From: Pseudomonadota bacterium
Lineage (GTDB): Bacteria; Pseudomonadota; Alphaproteobacteria; GCA-2746255
Reading direction: 5' to 3'
Assembly: GCA_040752895.1 (NCBI GenBank)
Contig: JBFMHN010000001.1
Location: 88,286-152,285 of the forward strand
DNA: 64,000 nt
In this document: positions 36,734 through 44,964 of the stretch, one piece after another
Position numbering within the stretch: position 1 is the first letter of the stretch
Layout: every line of letters starts with the position of its first letter
Notes under the pieces: generated by a model
What the model saw: only the letters and a program-made list of their open reading frames with translations
The model's database searches: none
What the model was told of the DNA's origin: nothing
Program-made: the position numbers and the translations under genes

Positions 36734-38725
36734 ATGGCGATGTTCAAGAAAATTTTGATTGCCAACCGAGGGGAAATCGCTTGCCGCGTCATCCGCACGG
36801 CTCGCAAGATGGGCATCCGCACCGTCGCCGTCTATTCCGAGGCAGACCAGGACGCCCCTCACGTTCAGATGGCGGACGAAGCGGTTTTCCTTGGGCCGGC
36901 GCCTTCCGCAGAAAGCTACCTCGCCATTCCGAAGATCGTGAAGGCGGTCCTGGACAGCGGCGCCGAGGCCGTGCACCCCGGTTACGGCTTTTTGTCCGAA
37001 AACCGCGCCTTCGCCATGGCGCTGGCCAAGGCGAAGGTCGCCTTCATCGGCCCGCCGCCGGAGGCGATCGCCGCGATGGGGGACAAGATCGAATCGAAGA
37101 AGCTTGCCAGCGAGGCCGGCGTCAACGTCATCCCGGGCCATATCGGCGTCATGAAGAACGCGGAAGAGGCGGTCCGGCTCGCCAAGCAAATCGGCTACCC
37201 CGTCATGCTGAAGGCGACGGCTGGGGGGGGTGGCAAGGGTATGCGGATCGCGCAGAACGAAAAAGAAGTTCACGACGGCTTCCGTTCGGCCCAGAACGAG
37301 GCGAAATCCAGCTTCGGAGACAACCGGCTTTTCATCGAAAAATACATTACCGAACCGCGCCATATCGAGATTCAGGTGTTGGCGGACGGCTTCGGAAACG
37401 TCATCCATTTGGGTGAGCGGGAATGTTCGATCCAGCGGCGGCACCAGAAGATCATCGAAGAATCGCCGAGCCCGGCGATCAAACCTGCGACCCGCGAGGC
37501 GATGGGGAAGCAGGCGGTGGCCCTGGCGAAGCGGGTCGGTTACCGTTCGGCCGGCACCGTTGAGTTCGTTCTCGACGGGAAGGGAAATTTCTACTTCCTG
37601 GAAATGAACACCCGTCTGCAGGTTGAGCACCCCGTCACCGAACTCGTGACCGGTATCGATCTCGTCGAACAGATGATCCGCGTCGCGGCGGGCGAGAAGC
37701 TTGCCATCAAGCAAAAAGACGTGAAGTGGAAAGGCTGGGCGGTCGAGGCGCGCATCTACGCGGAAGACCCGCTTCGGAACTTCCTGCCTTCCATCGGGCG
37801 TCTCGTTCGCTATCGCGAGCCGTCCGGCGAGGGAGTCCGTGTCGACAGCGGGGTAATAGAAGGAAGCGAGATCAGTCTTTTCTACGATCCGATGATCGCG
37901 AAGCTGTGCACATACGGGCCCGACCGTGCGGCGGCGATTCAGCGCATGCGTGCGGCGCTGGACGCCTACTATATCCGCGGAATCAACCAGAATATTCCTT
38001 TTCTCGCCGCCGTCATGGGGCATCCGCGCTTTATGGCAGGCAAGCTCACCACGCATTTCATCGCCGAAGAGTTTCCAGAGGGCTTTACCGGCACCGTCCT
38101 TTCGAAAAAAAATCAGGAAATGCTGATTGCCGTGGCGGCGATGGCGCACCAGCGCTTCGCCGAACGTGCGGCTGCCGTCAGCGGCCAGATGCCGCGCCAC
38201 GGCGCGGGGGTGGGTACGGAATGGGTCGTAATCCTGAACGGCGAGCATTGTCCGGTTTTTCTCAAGCCGGAACTGGACGGCTTCGACGTAACAATCAACG
38301 GGAAGATCCATGCCGTCCGCAGCCAATGGTCGTTGGGGTCGCCGATTTTTCAAGGCACCGTCAACGCCGAAGCCGTCACGGTTCAGATCGATCGCAACGG
38401 GGTTGGATTTCGACTAAGCCACGCCGGCGCGACGAACGCTGTGCTGGTCGTAACGCGGCGCGGGGCGGAGCTCGTCTCCCTTATGCCGGAGAAGGAGCCG
38501 CCAGACCTCTCGGGCTTTCTTCTTTCTCCGATGCCCGGCCTTCTTGTCTCCGTGGCGGTAAAAAAAGGCCAGGAAGTGAAGGCGGGAGAAGAGCTTGCCG
38601 TCATCGAAGCGATGAAGATGGAAAACGTTCTTCGGGCGGGGGAGGATTGCAAGGTGGCGAAGGTTCACGCCAAGCCGGGGGACAGCCTGAACGTCGATCA
38701 GATGATTCTCGAATTCGAAGTGTAA
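36734..38725 (+). CDS. pccA: Propionyl-CoA carboxylase alpha subunit (biotin carboxylase + BCCP)
   Basis: 663-residue alpha subunit. Biotin carboxylase part (1-450): MFKKILIANRGEIACRVIRTARKMGI, the ATP-grasp loop KATAGGGGKGMRI, and MNTRLQVEHPVTELVTGIDLVEQMIRVAAGEKL. A BT-domain-like linker (about 480-590) joins it to the biotinyl domain (about 595-663) with the biotin lysine Lys628 in EAMKMENVL. An alternative start is the ATG at 36740. It follows pccB by 73 bases; together they feed the methylmalonyl-CoA pathway. No mutase or epimerase gene is in the window. Confidence 0.94.
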   Translation: MAMFKKILIANRGEIACRVIRTARKMGIRTVAVYSEADQDAPHVQMADEAVFLGPAPSAESYLAIPKIVKAVLDSGAEAVHPGYGFLSENRAFAMALAKAKVAFIGPPPEAIAAMGDKIESKKLASEAGVNVIPGHIGVMKNAEEAVRLAKQIGYPVMLKATAGGGGKGMRIAQNEKEVHDGFRSAQNEAKSSFGDNRLFIEKYITEPRHIEIQVLADGFGNVIHLGERECSIQRRHQKIIEESPSPAIKPATREAMGKQAVALAKRVGYRSAGTVEFVLDGKGNFYFLEMNTRLQVEHPVTELVTGIDLVEQMIRVAAGEKLAIKQKDVKWKGWAVEARIYAEDPLRNFLPSIGRLVRYREPSGEGVRVDSGVIEGSEISLFYDPMIAKLCTYGPDRAAAIQRMRAALDAYYIRGINQNIPFLAAVMGHPRFMAGKLTTHFIAEEFPEGFTGTVLSKKNQEMLIAVAAMAHQRFAERAAAVSGQMPRHGAGVGTEWVVILNGEHCPVFLKPELDGFDVTINGKIHAVRSQWSLGSPIFQGTVNAEAVTVQIDRNGVGFRLSHAGATNAVLVVTRRGAELVSLMPEKEPPDLSGFLLSPMPGLLVSVAVKKGQEVKAGEELAVIEAMKMENVLRAGEDCKVAKVHAKPGDSLNVDQMILEFEV

Positions 38726-38743
38726 CCGCCGAAAGAGGGCCTG

Positions 38744-39163
38744 GTGATACAAGCGCACGCCTTTTTTCGAAACGCAGCCCTGGCGTTTAGCGCCGGCGCC
38801 CTCGGGGGGCTTGCGAACGGCTTGCTTCTTTGGTTGTTGGGGACGGCGGGAATTACGGCGGCGCTTGGTGTTGCGGTTGCGCCGGAGATCACGCCGGCTT
38901 GGCTTTACCCGCGCCTGGTATGGGGCGGGCTTTGGGGCGGGCTTCTGTTGCTGCCGCTCCTTTCCAGATCACCGGTGCGGCGGGGGTTGGTCTTCGGATG
39001 CGCGCCTGCGCTCGTCCAGCTTTTTATCGTCTTCCCGTATAAACTCGGGCAGGGAATGGGCGGGCTTGCCCTTGGCGAGATGACGCCGCTCCTTGCCGTG
39101 GTCGTGAACCTTGCTTGGGGCATCGTCGCCGCCACCGCCTACCATTCGATCCGATCGAAATAA
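38744..39163 (+). CDS. Small integral membrane protein, function unknown
   Basis: 139 residues from GTG 38744, 18 bases after pccA. I do not recognise the family. The protein is strongly hydrophobic with about four membrane helices (roughly residues 8-28, 55-72, 80-100, 108-130), rich in Gly, Leu and Ala, with a short basic cytoplasmic segment SRSPVRRG. A GGLANGLLLWLLG motif opens helix 1. The stop is 5 bases before the acylphosphatase start, so the two may be co-transcribed with pccBA. Coding is supported by the compact spacing and the uninterrupted hydrophobic pattern. Confidence 0.75.
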   Translation: MIQAHAFFRNAALAFSAGALGGLANGLLLWLLGTAGITAALGVAVAPEITPAWLYPRLVWGGLWGGLLLLPLLSRSPVRRGLVFGCAPALVQLFIVFPYKLGQGMGGLALGEMTPLLAVVVNLAWGIVAATAYHSIRSK

Positions 39164-39167
39164 GTGC

Positions 39168-39443
39168 ATGCAGAAGGTATTGCTTCGCATTCACGGGCGC
39201 GTGCAGGGCGTCTGTTACCGGGCTTGGGCGGTGGCCGAGGCGAAGAAACGGGGGCTTGCCGGGTGGGTTCGGAACCGTCGCGACGGAACGGTCGAGGCAT
39301 TGATCGCGGGTCCCGAGGCCGAGGTGACCGGTATGATCGCCGCCTGCGAGGCCGGACCCTTGGCCGCCCAGGTCACGGAAATCGAGGTTCGGGCAACGGA
39401 CGAGGAAGCCGGCGACGATTTCGAGATGTACCCCACCATCTAA
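39168..39443 (+). CDS. acyP: Acylphosphatase
   Basis: 91-residue acylphosphatase, which hydrolyses carboxyl-phosphate bonds such as in acyl phosphates. Start ATG 39168 gives MQKVLLRIHGRVQGVCYRAWA, with the GRVQGVxYR motif that forms the phosphate-binding loop and catalytic arginine. The second signature GWVRNRRDGTVEALIAG holds the catalytic asparagine. Length is exactly family size. A longer reading from 39111 overlaps the upstream gene. It converges with lipB, with 3 bases between stops. Confidence 0.94.
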   Translation: MQKVLLRIHGRVQGVCYRAWAVAEAKKRGLAGWVRNRRDGTVEALIAGPEAEVTGMIAACEAGPLAAQVTEIEVRATDEEAGDDFEMYPTI

Positions 39444-39446
39444 CCT

Positions 39447-40097
39447 TCACTTTCCGAACACTTCTTCGAAAGTTTCCTTCAGGGCCGTATCGACGTCCGC
39501 CATCGGGGCCGTAACGCCGAGATCGGCAAGCGAAGTGACGCCATAATTGGCGTCCGCAATGCCACAGGGTACGATTCCGCGGAAATGGTCGAGATCGGGC
39601 GCAACGTTTAGCGCAACCCCGTGGTAGCTCACCCAACGACGGACCCGCACGCCGGTCGCGGCGATCTTGTCCTCCTGGCCGGGCCGTCCGCCAAAGGGGC
39701 TCCGGTCTATCCAGATACCGATCCGCCCTTCTCGCCGTTCGCCGCGCAGGTCGAAGCGGGCGAGCGCGCGGAGTACCCATTCCTCGAGGTTATGAACGTA
39801 GCAGCGGATATCGGTTCCGCGGCGTTGTAGGTCAAGCATCGCGTAGCCGATCCGCTGGCCGGGGCCGTGGTAGGTGAACCGGCCGCCGCGCCCGGTCGGG
39901 TAGACTGGAAATCGGCCGGCTTCTAGCAACTCCTCCGGCCGGGCGCTGGTGCCGGCCGTATAAATCGGCGGATGTTCGAGCAGCCAGACCATTTCCGGGG
40001 CCTCGCCCGAACGGATGGCGGCGACCCGGGTTTCCATCGCCGCGACCGCTTTTGGGTAGGGAACGGGCTCCCTGCTGACACGCCATTCGATGGACAT
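39447..40097 (-). CDS. lipB: Octanoyltransferase LipB
   Basis: 216-residue octanoyl-[ACP]:protein transferase, the first step of lipoate synthesis. Signature [21 protein letters not shown] (about 70-90), then [18 protein letters not shown] with the catalytic Lys144, and [10 protein letters not shown] with catalytic Cys178. I start at the ATG whose first base is 40097 (MSIEWRVS); the frame stays open far upstream, through the tRNA-Leu and antisense to the thiolase, but that part has no homology. Length agrees with the family. Convergent with acyP. Confidence 0.95.
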   Translation of the reverse strand: MSIEWRVSREPVPYPKAVAAMETRVAAIRSGEAPEMVWLLEHPPIYTAGTSARPEELLEAGRFPVYPTGRGGRFTYHGPGQRIGYAMLDLQRRGTDIRCYVHNLEEWVLRALARFDLRGERREGRIGIWIDRSPFGGRPGQEDKIAATGVRVRRWVSYHGVALNVAPDLDHFRGIVPCGIADANYGVTSLADLGVTAPMADVDTALKETFEEVFGK

Positions 40098-40199
40098 GGC
40101 GGGGAGGCCCCGAGCCCCCTTTGATAGAGCGTCCTTGCACATCATTTTTCGATTTGGTATTCCCCCGGTTGGCGAAAGGCAAGTGTCCTGCGCTGGCGG

Positions 40200-40286
40200 G
40201 CGGTCGTGGCGGAATAGGTAGACGCGCAGCGTTGAGGTCGCTGTGGGGGAAACCCCGTGGAAGTTCGAGTCTTCTCGACCGCACCA
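40200..40286 (+). tRNA. tRNA-Leu (anticodon GAG)
   Basis: An 87-nt class II tRNA with a long variable arm. Acceptor GCGGTCG (40200-40206) pairs with CGACCGC (40276-40282), then A40283 and encoded CCA (40284-40286). Anticodon stem CAGCG pairs with CGCTG around loop TTGAGGT, giving anticodon GAG at 40234-40236 for CUC/CUU codons. The variable arm is TGGGGGAAACCCCGT-like. It lies between lipB (opposite strand) and the thiolase gene. Confidence 0.97.
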
Positions 40287-40433
40287 TTCTTGAAGAAAAT
40301 GGCTCATTAAGGCGCTCCATCCGGGTAAGGCCCAGGTTATTGAAAAGGCGTGGCGGCAGCCATGCGGGTGAGCGTCCAGGAATCCAAGGTATTGGCATAG
40401 GGACCGCAACCTAGAAACTGGAGAAAATCGGAA

Positions 40434-41624
40434 ATGGCTAGCGATCCGATCGTTATCGTCGGCGGGATGCGAACCCCGATGGGCGGCTTTCAGGGCGAAT
40501 TGAAGGACGTTACCGCGCCGGAACTCGGTGCGATCGCCATCAAGGGCGCGATGGAACGGGCCGGTGTCTTGCCGGCGGATGTCAAAGAAGTCATTCTCGG
40601 CTGCGTACTGTCGGCGGGTTGCGGTCAGGTACCGGCACGCCAGGCGTCCTTGCGGGCCGGTATTCCGGAAAGTTCCGGCAGCACGACGATCAACAAAGCC
40701 TGCGGCTCCGCCATGAAAGCGATCATGCTGGCGCATGACCTGCTGCGGGCCGGCACGAACGACGTCATGGTCGCCGGCGGCATGGAAAGCATGACGAACG
40801 CCCCTTATCTCCTCACGAAGGCGCGCGGGGGGTACCGCATGGGCCATGGCGAAGTGTACGACCACATGTTCTACGACGGTCTTCAGGACCCCTTCAAAGG
40901 CGGCAATAACCTGATGGGCGTGTTCGCCGAGAATACGGCGGAGAAGTACCAGTTCACGCGCGAAGCACAGGATGCCTTTGCCATCACCTCGCTGAAGCGC
41001 GCCAAGACGGCCGGAGAGGATGGCACCTTCACCGACGAGGTGGTGCCGGTCACCGTGAAGACGAAGAAAGGCGAGACGGTCCTTACCCTCGACGAGCAGC
41101 CGCGGTCGGCAGACCTTGGCAAAATCCCGAATCTGAAACCCGCGTTCCGCAAAGACGGCACGGTGACGCCAGCCAATTCCAGCTCGATTTCCGATGGCGG
41201 GGCCGCCGTCGTGCTGATGCGGCTTTCGGAGGCCGAGAAACGCGGGCTCAAGCCGCGGGCGAAGATTATGGCCCACGCGACCCATTCCCAAGATCCGGCG
41301 TGGTTTACGACGGCACCCGTCTTCGCCATCCAGAAACTGCTCGAAACAATCGAATGGGATGCGAAGGACGTTGATCTATATGAAATCAACGAAGCCTTTG
41401 CCGTCGTGACGATGGTCGCGATGCGCGAGCTGGATCTGCCCCATGACAAGGTCAACGTTCATGGAGGTGCCTGTGCGCTTGGTCATCCGATCGGCGCTTC
41501 GGGCTGCCGGATTCTGGTCACGCTGCTGAACGCGCTTGAGAAGTACGACCTTAATCGCGGGGTGGCGTCCCTTTGCATCGGCGGCGGCGAAGCTACGGCC
41601 ATGGCGGTTGAGCGGCTGCACTAG
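40434..41624 (+). CDS. Acetyl-CoA acetyltransferase (thiolase)
   Basis: 396-residue thiolase of the acetoacetyl-CoA type, joining two acetyl-CoA or cleaving acetoacetyl-CoA. Acyl-accepting Cys90 lies in [27 protein letters not shown] is the second family signature. NEAFAV starts at residue 319, His351 is in [12 protein letters not shown], and base Cys381 in [10 protein letters not shown]. The context (HCCA-isomerase-like protein at zero distance, HMG-CoA lyase after that, PCC upstream) points to leucine or fatty acid catabolism rather than polymer synthesis, since phaB and phaC are absent here. Confidence 0.93.
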   Translation: MASDPIVIVGGMRTPMGGFQGELKDVTAPELGAIAIKGAMERAGVLPADVKEVILGCVLSAGCGQVPARQASLRAGIPESSGSTTINKACGSAMKAIMLAHDLLRAGTNDVMVAGGMESMTNAPYLLTKARGGYRMGHGEVYDHMFYDGLQDPFKGGNNLMGVFAENTAEKYQFTREAQDAFAITSLKRAKTAGEDGTFTDEVVPVTVKTKKGETVLTLDEQPRSADLGKIPNLKPAFRKDGTVTPANSSSISDGGAAVVLMRLSEAEKRGLKPRAKIMAHATHSQDPAWFTTAPVFAIQKLLETIEWDAKDVDLYEINEAFAVVTMVAMRELDLPHDKVNVHGGACALGHPIGASGCRILVTLLNALEKYDLNRGVASLCIGGGEATAMAVERLH

Positions 41625-42224
41625 ATGGCGCCGGTCTTCTTCTATTTCGATTTCGGTTCCCCTTACGGTTACTTGGCCAGCAAGCAAATCGATGCAATAG
41701 CGGCGCGGCATGGCCGCACCGTTGCGTGGCGGGCCTTCCTGGTTGGGGCTGCCGCCAAGCTTGCCGGCGTCCCCTCGATCTTCGATCAGCCTCTCCGTGG
41801 GCCCTACATGGTTCACGACATGCAACGCTTTGCGCGGCTTTTAGGGGTGCCGCTCAAGATTCCGCCCGTTCTGCCGATGCGTTCCCTGACGGCAAGCCGC
41901 GCCTATTACTGGCTGTTCGACCGGGACGAGGCGCTTGCAAAATCTTTCGCCACGGCCGTCTTCGATGCGGAATGGGGGGAGGGGCGCGACCTTTCCTTCG
42001 AAGCGGAAGTGGCGGCAGTGGCGGCGACCCTTGGCATCGAAGCACCCGCCCTTCTCGCCGCCGTCCACGCGCCGCCCGTCAAAGAGCGCCTGCGTCAGGA
42101 AGTCGAGGAAGCCATGGCGAAGGGGGTATTTGGTTCGCCCTTCTTTCTGGTGGACGGGGAAGGCTTTTGGGGGGTGGACCGGTTGGATCAGGTTGAGCGG
42201 TGGCTGGAAAAAGGCGGTTGGTAA
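41625..42224 (+). CDS. 2-hydroxychromene-2-carboxylate isomerase-like, DsbA/GSTK fold
   Basis: 199-residue member of the DsbA-fold HCCA isomerase/kappa GST family. FYFDFGSPYGYLASKQI at the N-terminus places the active Ser12 in the usual SPY motif instead of a CxxC pair. Near the C-terminus, AMAKGVFGSPFFLVDGEGFWGVDRLDQVERWL is the typical cis-proline region (FGSPFF). Isomerases use glutathione in naphthalene degradation, but most relatives have unknown substrates. The ATG directly follows the thiolase stop, so the two are translated from one message. No aromatic ring-cleavage genes are nearby. Confidence 0.88.
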   Translation: MAPVFFYFDFGSPYGYLASKQIDAIAARHGRTVAWRAFLVGAAAKLAGVPSIFDQPLRGPYMVHDMQRFARLLGVPLKIPPVLPMRSLTASRAYYWLFDRDEALAKSFATAVFDAEWGEGRDLSFEAEVAAVAATLGIEAPALLAAVHAPPVKERLRQEVEEAMAKGVFGSPFFLVDGEGFWGVDRLDQVERWLEKGGW

Positions 42225-42302
42225 TTCCGTTTTGCGCTCTTTGCGGATAGAATCGCCGGACCGCCCGCCATACGATGCCGGGACAGCAAGGAGAAAAGGC
42301 GG

Positions 42303-43208
42303 ATGACGCTTCCCAAGACGGTTCGCATGGTCGAAGTGGGTCCGCGCGACGGGCTGCAAAACGAACCCGGCGCGGTGCCGACCGCCGTCAAGATCGCGTT
42401 TATCCATCGCCTCGCTGAAACCGGCCTGCGCAGGATCGAAGTCGGCGCCTTTGTGTCCCCGAAGGCGATTCCCCAGATGGCGGACAGCGCCGAGGTTTTA
42501 GCAGAGCTTCGTCAAACGCCGGACCTGCGTTATGGGGTTCTGGTGCCGAATGTAAAAGGGCTCGAGCGCGCGCTCGCCGCCGGTGCCAAGGAAATCGAGA
42601 TTTTCGGTGCCGTCTCCGAAAGTTTCTCGCAGCGAAACATCAATTGTTCGATCGCGGAAAGTCTCGACCGTTTCGCGCCGGTCTGCGAGGCCGCGAAGAA
42701 GCATGGCATTCTCGTGCGCGGGGCCGTTTCCTGCGTGCTGGGTTGTCCCTATGAGGGCGAGATCGCGCCTTCCGCCGTCGCCGACTATTCGGCTAAGCTT
42801 TACGAGATGGGCTGCTACGAAATTGCGCTCGGCGACACCATCGGAACCGGAACGCCGGCCAAGGCAAAACGCATGGTCGAGGCGGTTGCCGCCCGCGTAC
42901 CGGTCGAAAGCCTCGCCGCCCATTTTCACGACACCTACGGTCAGGCGCTGGCCAATCTTTACGCCGTGCTGGAGGAAGGGATCGCCGTCGTTGATTCCTC
43001 GGTTGCCGGGCTTGGGGGGTGTCCCTACGCGAAAGGGGCGACCGGTAACGTTGCGAGCGAGGACGTCCTCTATATGCTGAACGGCCTCGGCATCGAAACC
43101 GGCGTTGATTTCGATCGTCTGGTCGATGCCGGCCAGTTCATCTGCGATGCCCTTGGGCGGGAAGTTAATTCGCGGGCAGGGATGGCGGCCTTCCGGAAGC
43201 GCAGTTAA
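42303..43208 (+). CDS. mvaB: Hydroxymethylglutaryl-CoA lyase
   Basis: 301-residue HMG-CoA lyase of the DRE-TIM metallolyase family, which splits HMG-CoA into acetoacetate and acetyl-CoA at the end of leucine catabolism. MVEVGPRDGLQNEPGAVPTAVKIAFI carries the metal-binding Asp and substrate Arg. Further motifs: FGAVSESFSQRNINCSI, ISLGDTIGxG-like IALGDTIGTGTPAK, FHDTYGQALAN with the metal-binding His, and the catalytic loop SSVAGLGGCPYAKGATGN with Cys240. It follows the HCCA isomerase-like gene by 78 bases. It forms a natural set with the thiolase upstream. Confidence 0.95.
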   Translation: MTLPKTVRMVEVGPRDGLQNEPGAVPTAVKIAFIHRLAETGLRRIEVGAFVSPKAIPQMADSAEVLAELRQTPDLRYGVLVPNVKGLERALAAGAKEIEIFGAVSESFSQRNINCSIAESLDRFAPVCEAAKKHGILVRGAVSCVLGCPYEGEIAPSAVADYSAKLYEMGCYEIALGDTIGTGTPAKAKRMVEAVAARVPVESLAAHFHDTYGQALANLYAVLEEGIAVVDSSVAGLGGCPYAKGATGNVASEDVLYMLNGLGIETGVDFDRLVDAGQFICDALGREVNSRAGMAAFRKRS

Positions 43209-43236
43209 GCGCCTTATTCACAACACCTATAGATTG

Positions 43237-43265
43237 TATAATACGCATGTTTACTAAATGTAAAC
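43237..43265 (+). promoter_or_regulatory. Promoter with palindromic operator candidate upstream of response regulator
   Basis: A perfect TATAAT (43237-43242) lies in an AT-rich island within GC-rich surroundings; no good -35 is seen at the right distance (TTATTC at 43214-43219 is weak), which would suit an activated promoter. Starting 7 bases after it is the inverted repeat GTTTAC-TAAAT-GTAAAC (43249-43265), so the repeat would cover the transcription start. Such a site is typical of a repressor operator; no regulator gene is adjacent except the response regulator itself, which lacks a DNA-binding domain. Confidence 0.6.
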
Positions 43266-43315
43266 GTGTGTACCCCAGGCTCCACTCCCAATACCGTTAG
43301 CAGCTTGCGGCGAGG

Positions 43316-43900
43316 ATGGGAGGAAAGCTGGACGTGGACCTTGGACCGCTTAACGTGCTCGTTGTCGATGACAACAAGCACATGGTGCAGTTGCTGAAGG
43401 CGATTCTCTATTCGCTTGGCGTGAAGAATGTCCGCGAGGCTTATGACGGCGCCGACGCCTTCATGGAACTCCGGAATTTCCCGGCCGATATCGTCTTTAC
43501 GGATCTCGCCATGTCGCCGCTGGATGGGCTTGAGTTCACACGGCTTGTGCGGAATGCCAAGGACAGCCCGAACCCCTATGTCCATATCATCATGTTAACG
43601 GGGCATACGGAGTTCGTCCGTTTGCGCGCCTCCATCGACGCCGGGATAACAGATTTTCTGGCAAAGCCGGTTTCAGCGAAATCCGTTTACCAGCGCATTC
43701 TTGGCGTCATTCGCAATCCGCCATCCTTTGTTCGCGAAAAGAATTATTTCGGACCCGACCGCCGACGGTTCCGCGAAGATCGGTTGAAAAGCAACTTCCT
43801 GCAGCGCTCCCGGAATAAAAAAACAAACCCTGGGAGCGAGCAACAGCTTAGTGCCGAAGGTCTGTCCCAGGACGAAGTCAGCAGGCTTCTGCAGGGCTAA
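43316..43900 (+). CDS. Response regulator, receiver domain with short unclassified tail
   Basis: 194 residues. A receiver domain covers about 12-135: NVLVVDDNKHM with Asp18/Asp19, phosphoacceptor Asp63 in IVFTDLAMSP, Thr95 in IIMLTGHTE and Lys117 in FLAKPVS. The rest (about 136-194, EKNYFGPDRRRFREDRL...) is basic, then polar, and holds no recognisable output domain; FGPDRRR resembles tails seen in stand-alone alphaproteobacterial regulators. No histidine kinase is adjacent. An HPt-like protein follows after 44 bases, suggesting a phosphorelay whose kinase is elsewhere. The start could be a few codons further down (GTG 43334). Confidence 0.9.
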   Translation: MGGKLDVDLGPLNVLVVDDNKHMVQLLKAILYSLGVKNVREAYDGADAFMELRNFPADIVFTDLAMSPLDGLEFTRLVRNAKDSPNPYVHIIMLTGHTEFVRLRASIDAGITDFLAKPVSAKSVYQRILGVIRNPPSFVREKNYFGPDRRRFREDRLKSNFLQRSRNKKTNPGSEQQLSAEGLSQDEVSRLLQG

Positions 43901-43944
43901 TATCGAAAAACACAAACGCCAAACCAAGGGGCTAGCGTGACGCC

Positions 43945-44442
43945 ATGAAAAACGACCCGCGCGAAAATCTGGTCATCCCCTCTGCCAATCTTCTTCGCGT
44001 CCGGTTGGGCGTGAAGAGCGAGGCGGATTTTGAAATCGACCCGGAAAAACTCCAACAGGCCGAAGCCGCACTGGAGGCGCTTTATGAAAGTTATCCCGCA
44101 TGGGTAACCCCGGACGTGGATCGGATGGCCAGGCTTTTGACGGAAATGACGGGCCTTTCCGCCAAGGCGCAGGCCTCTCATCTGGAAGAGATTTTCGATC
44201 TTGCCCACAATATCAAGGGGCAGGGCTTGAGTTTCGGGTATCCGCTCATGACGCGGATTGGCGAGTCGCTCTGCGGTTTTCTTCGCAAGAAGAGGACAAT
44301 GGACGATGCAACATTTCGGCTGATCGAGGCGCATATACAGGCGATGCAGGTGGTCCTGCGGGAGCGGATCCAAGATGAGAAAGAGCCGCTTGCCATGCAG
44401 ACGGTATCCGCGCTTCAGGCGGTCGGCGCCCGCCTCGCGTGA
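43945..44442 (+). CDS. HPt-domain-like protein (histidine phosphotransfer)
   Basis: 165 residues, mostly helical. Residues 60-150 look like a four-helix HPt domain: EEIFDLAHNIKGQGLSFGYPLMTRIGESLCGFL matches the HxxKG pattern with candidate phospho-His88 and Lys91-Gly92. The N-terminal 40 residues (IPSANLLRVRLGVKSEADFEIDPEKL) are conserved-looking but unassigned. It follows the response regulator, and both are expected on one transcript from the promoter at 43237. Assignment rests on the motif alone; confirmation needs a profile search. Confidence 0.75.
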   Translation: MKNDPRENLVIPSANLLRVRLGVKSEADFEIDPEKLQQAEAALEALYESYPAWVTPDVDRMARLLTEMTGLSAKAQASHLEEIFDLAHNIKGQGLSFGYPLMTRIGESLCGFLRKKRTMDDATFRLIEAHIQAMQVVLRERIQDEKEPLAMQTVSALQAVGARLA

Positions 44443-44527
44443 TTTTCCTCGCGTTTGCCTGAAGGGCTGCCGGCGGGCGTTTGACGGGTGCTGGCTTTCG
44501 AGAGTGGCTTCCCTCTAATATGCGGTT

Positions 44528-44950
44528 ATGCCCCTTCATCTCGTGAAGATGGCGGTGGGGATCGAAGACGTCGATCAGCTTGCCGTTGTTCAGAAAAAAC
44601 GCATGGCCTCGGCCCGTGCGGGGCGCGTGTGCATCCATACGCGCAACACACCCAGCCGGAGGGACGAACTCCTCGACGGCGGGTCGATCTACTGGATCAT
44701 CAAAGGCTATATTCGCGCTCGCCAGCGCCTATGCGGGCTTGACCGGAAGGCGGATGAGGAAGGGCGGCATTACTGTGAAATCTGGCTTGATTCGAAGCTG
44801 GTGAGGACCCAACTCTATCCGAGGAAACCGCAGCAGGGCTGGCGCTATCTCGAAAAGGGAGGGGCTCCCGCCGACTTGGATTCCGGTGGTCTGGACGACA
44901 GCCTTCCGCCGGAGATGGCGGCGGAGTTGCGCGGCCTTGGTCTTCTTTAA
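44528..44950 (+). CDS. DUF1489 family protein
   Basis: 140 residues resembling the alphaproteobacterial DUF1489 family, of unknown function. Typical features are the start MPLHLVKMAVGIEDVDQLAVVQ, HTRNTPSRRDELLDGGSIYWIIKGYIRARQRLCGL, and CEIWLDSKLVRTQLYPRKPQQGWRYLE. No signal peptide, membrane segment or catalytic motif is evident, so a cytoplasmic protein is likely. It is 14 bases upstream of the M48 peptidase gene and may share its transcript. Confidence 0.85.
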   Translation: MPLHLVKMAVGIEDVDQLAVVQKKRMASARAGRVCIHTRNTPSRRDELLDGGSIYWIIKGYIRARQRLCGLDRKADEEGRHYCEIWLDSKLVRTQLYPRKPQQGWRYLEKGGAPADLDSGGLDDSLPPEMAAELRGLGLL

Positions 44951-44964
44951 GCGAAAGCCTATGC

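Noticed and set aside
36722-38353. Open frame of 543 codons antisense to pccA
   Set aside because: Shadow of the pccA codons without a ribosome binding site or recognisable domain.
40098-41291. Extension of the lipB frame upstream for almost 400 codons
   Set aside because: It runs through the tRNA-Leu gene and antisense to the thiolase; LipB homology begins only at the ATG at 40097 and gives the normal length.
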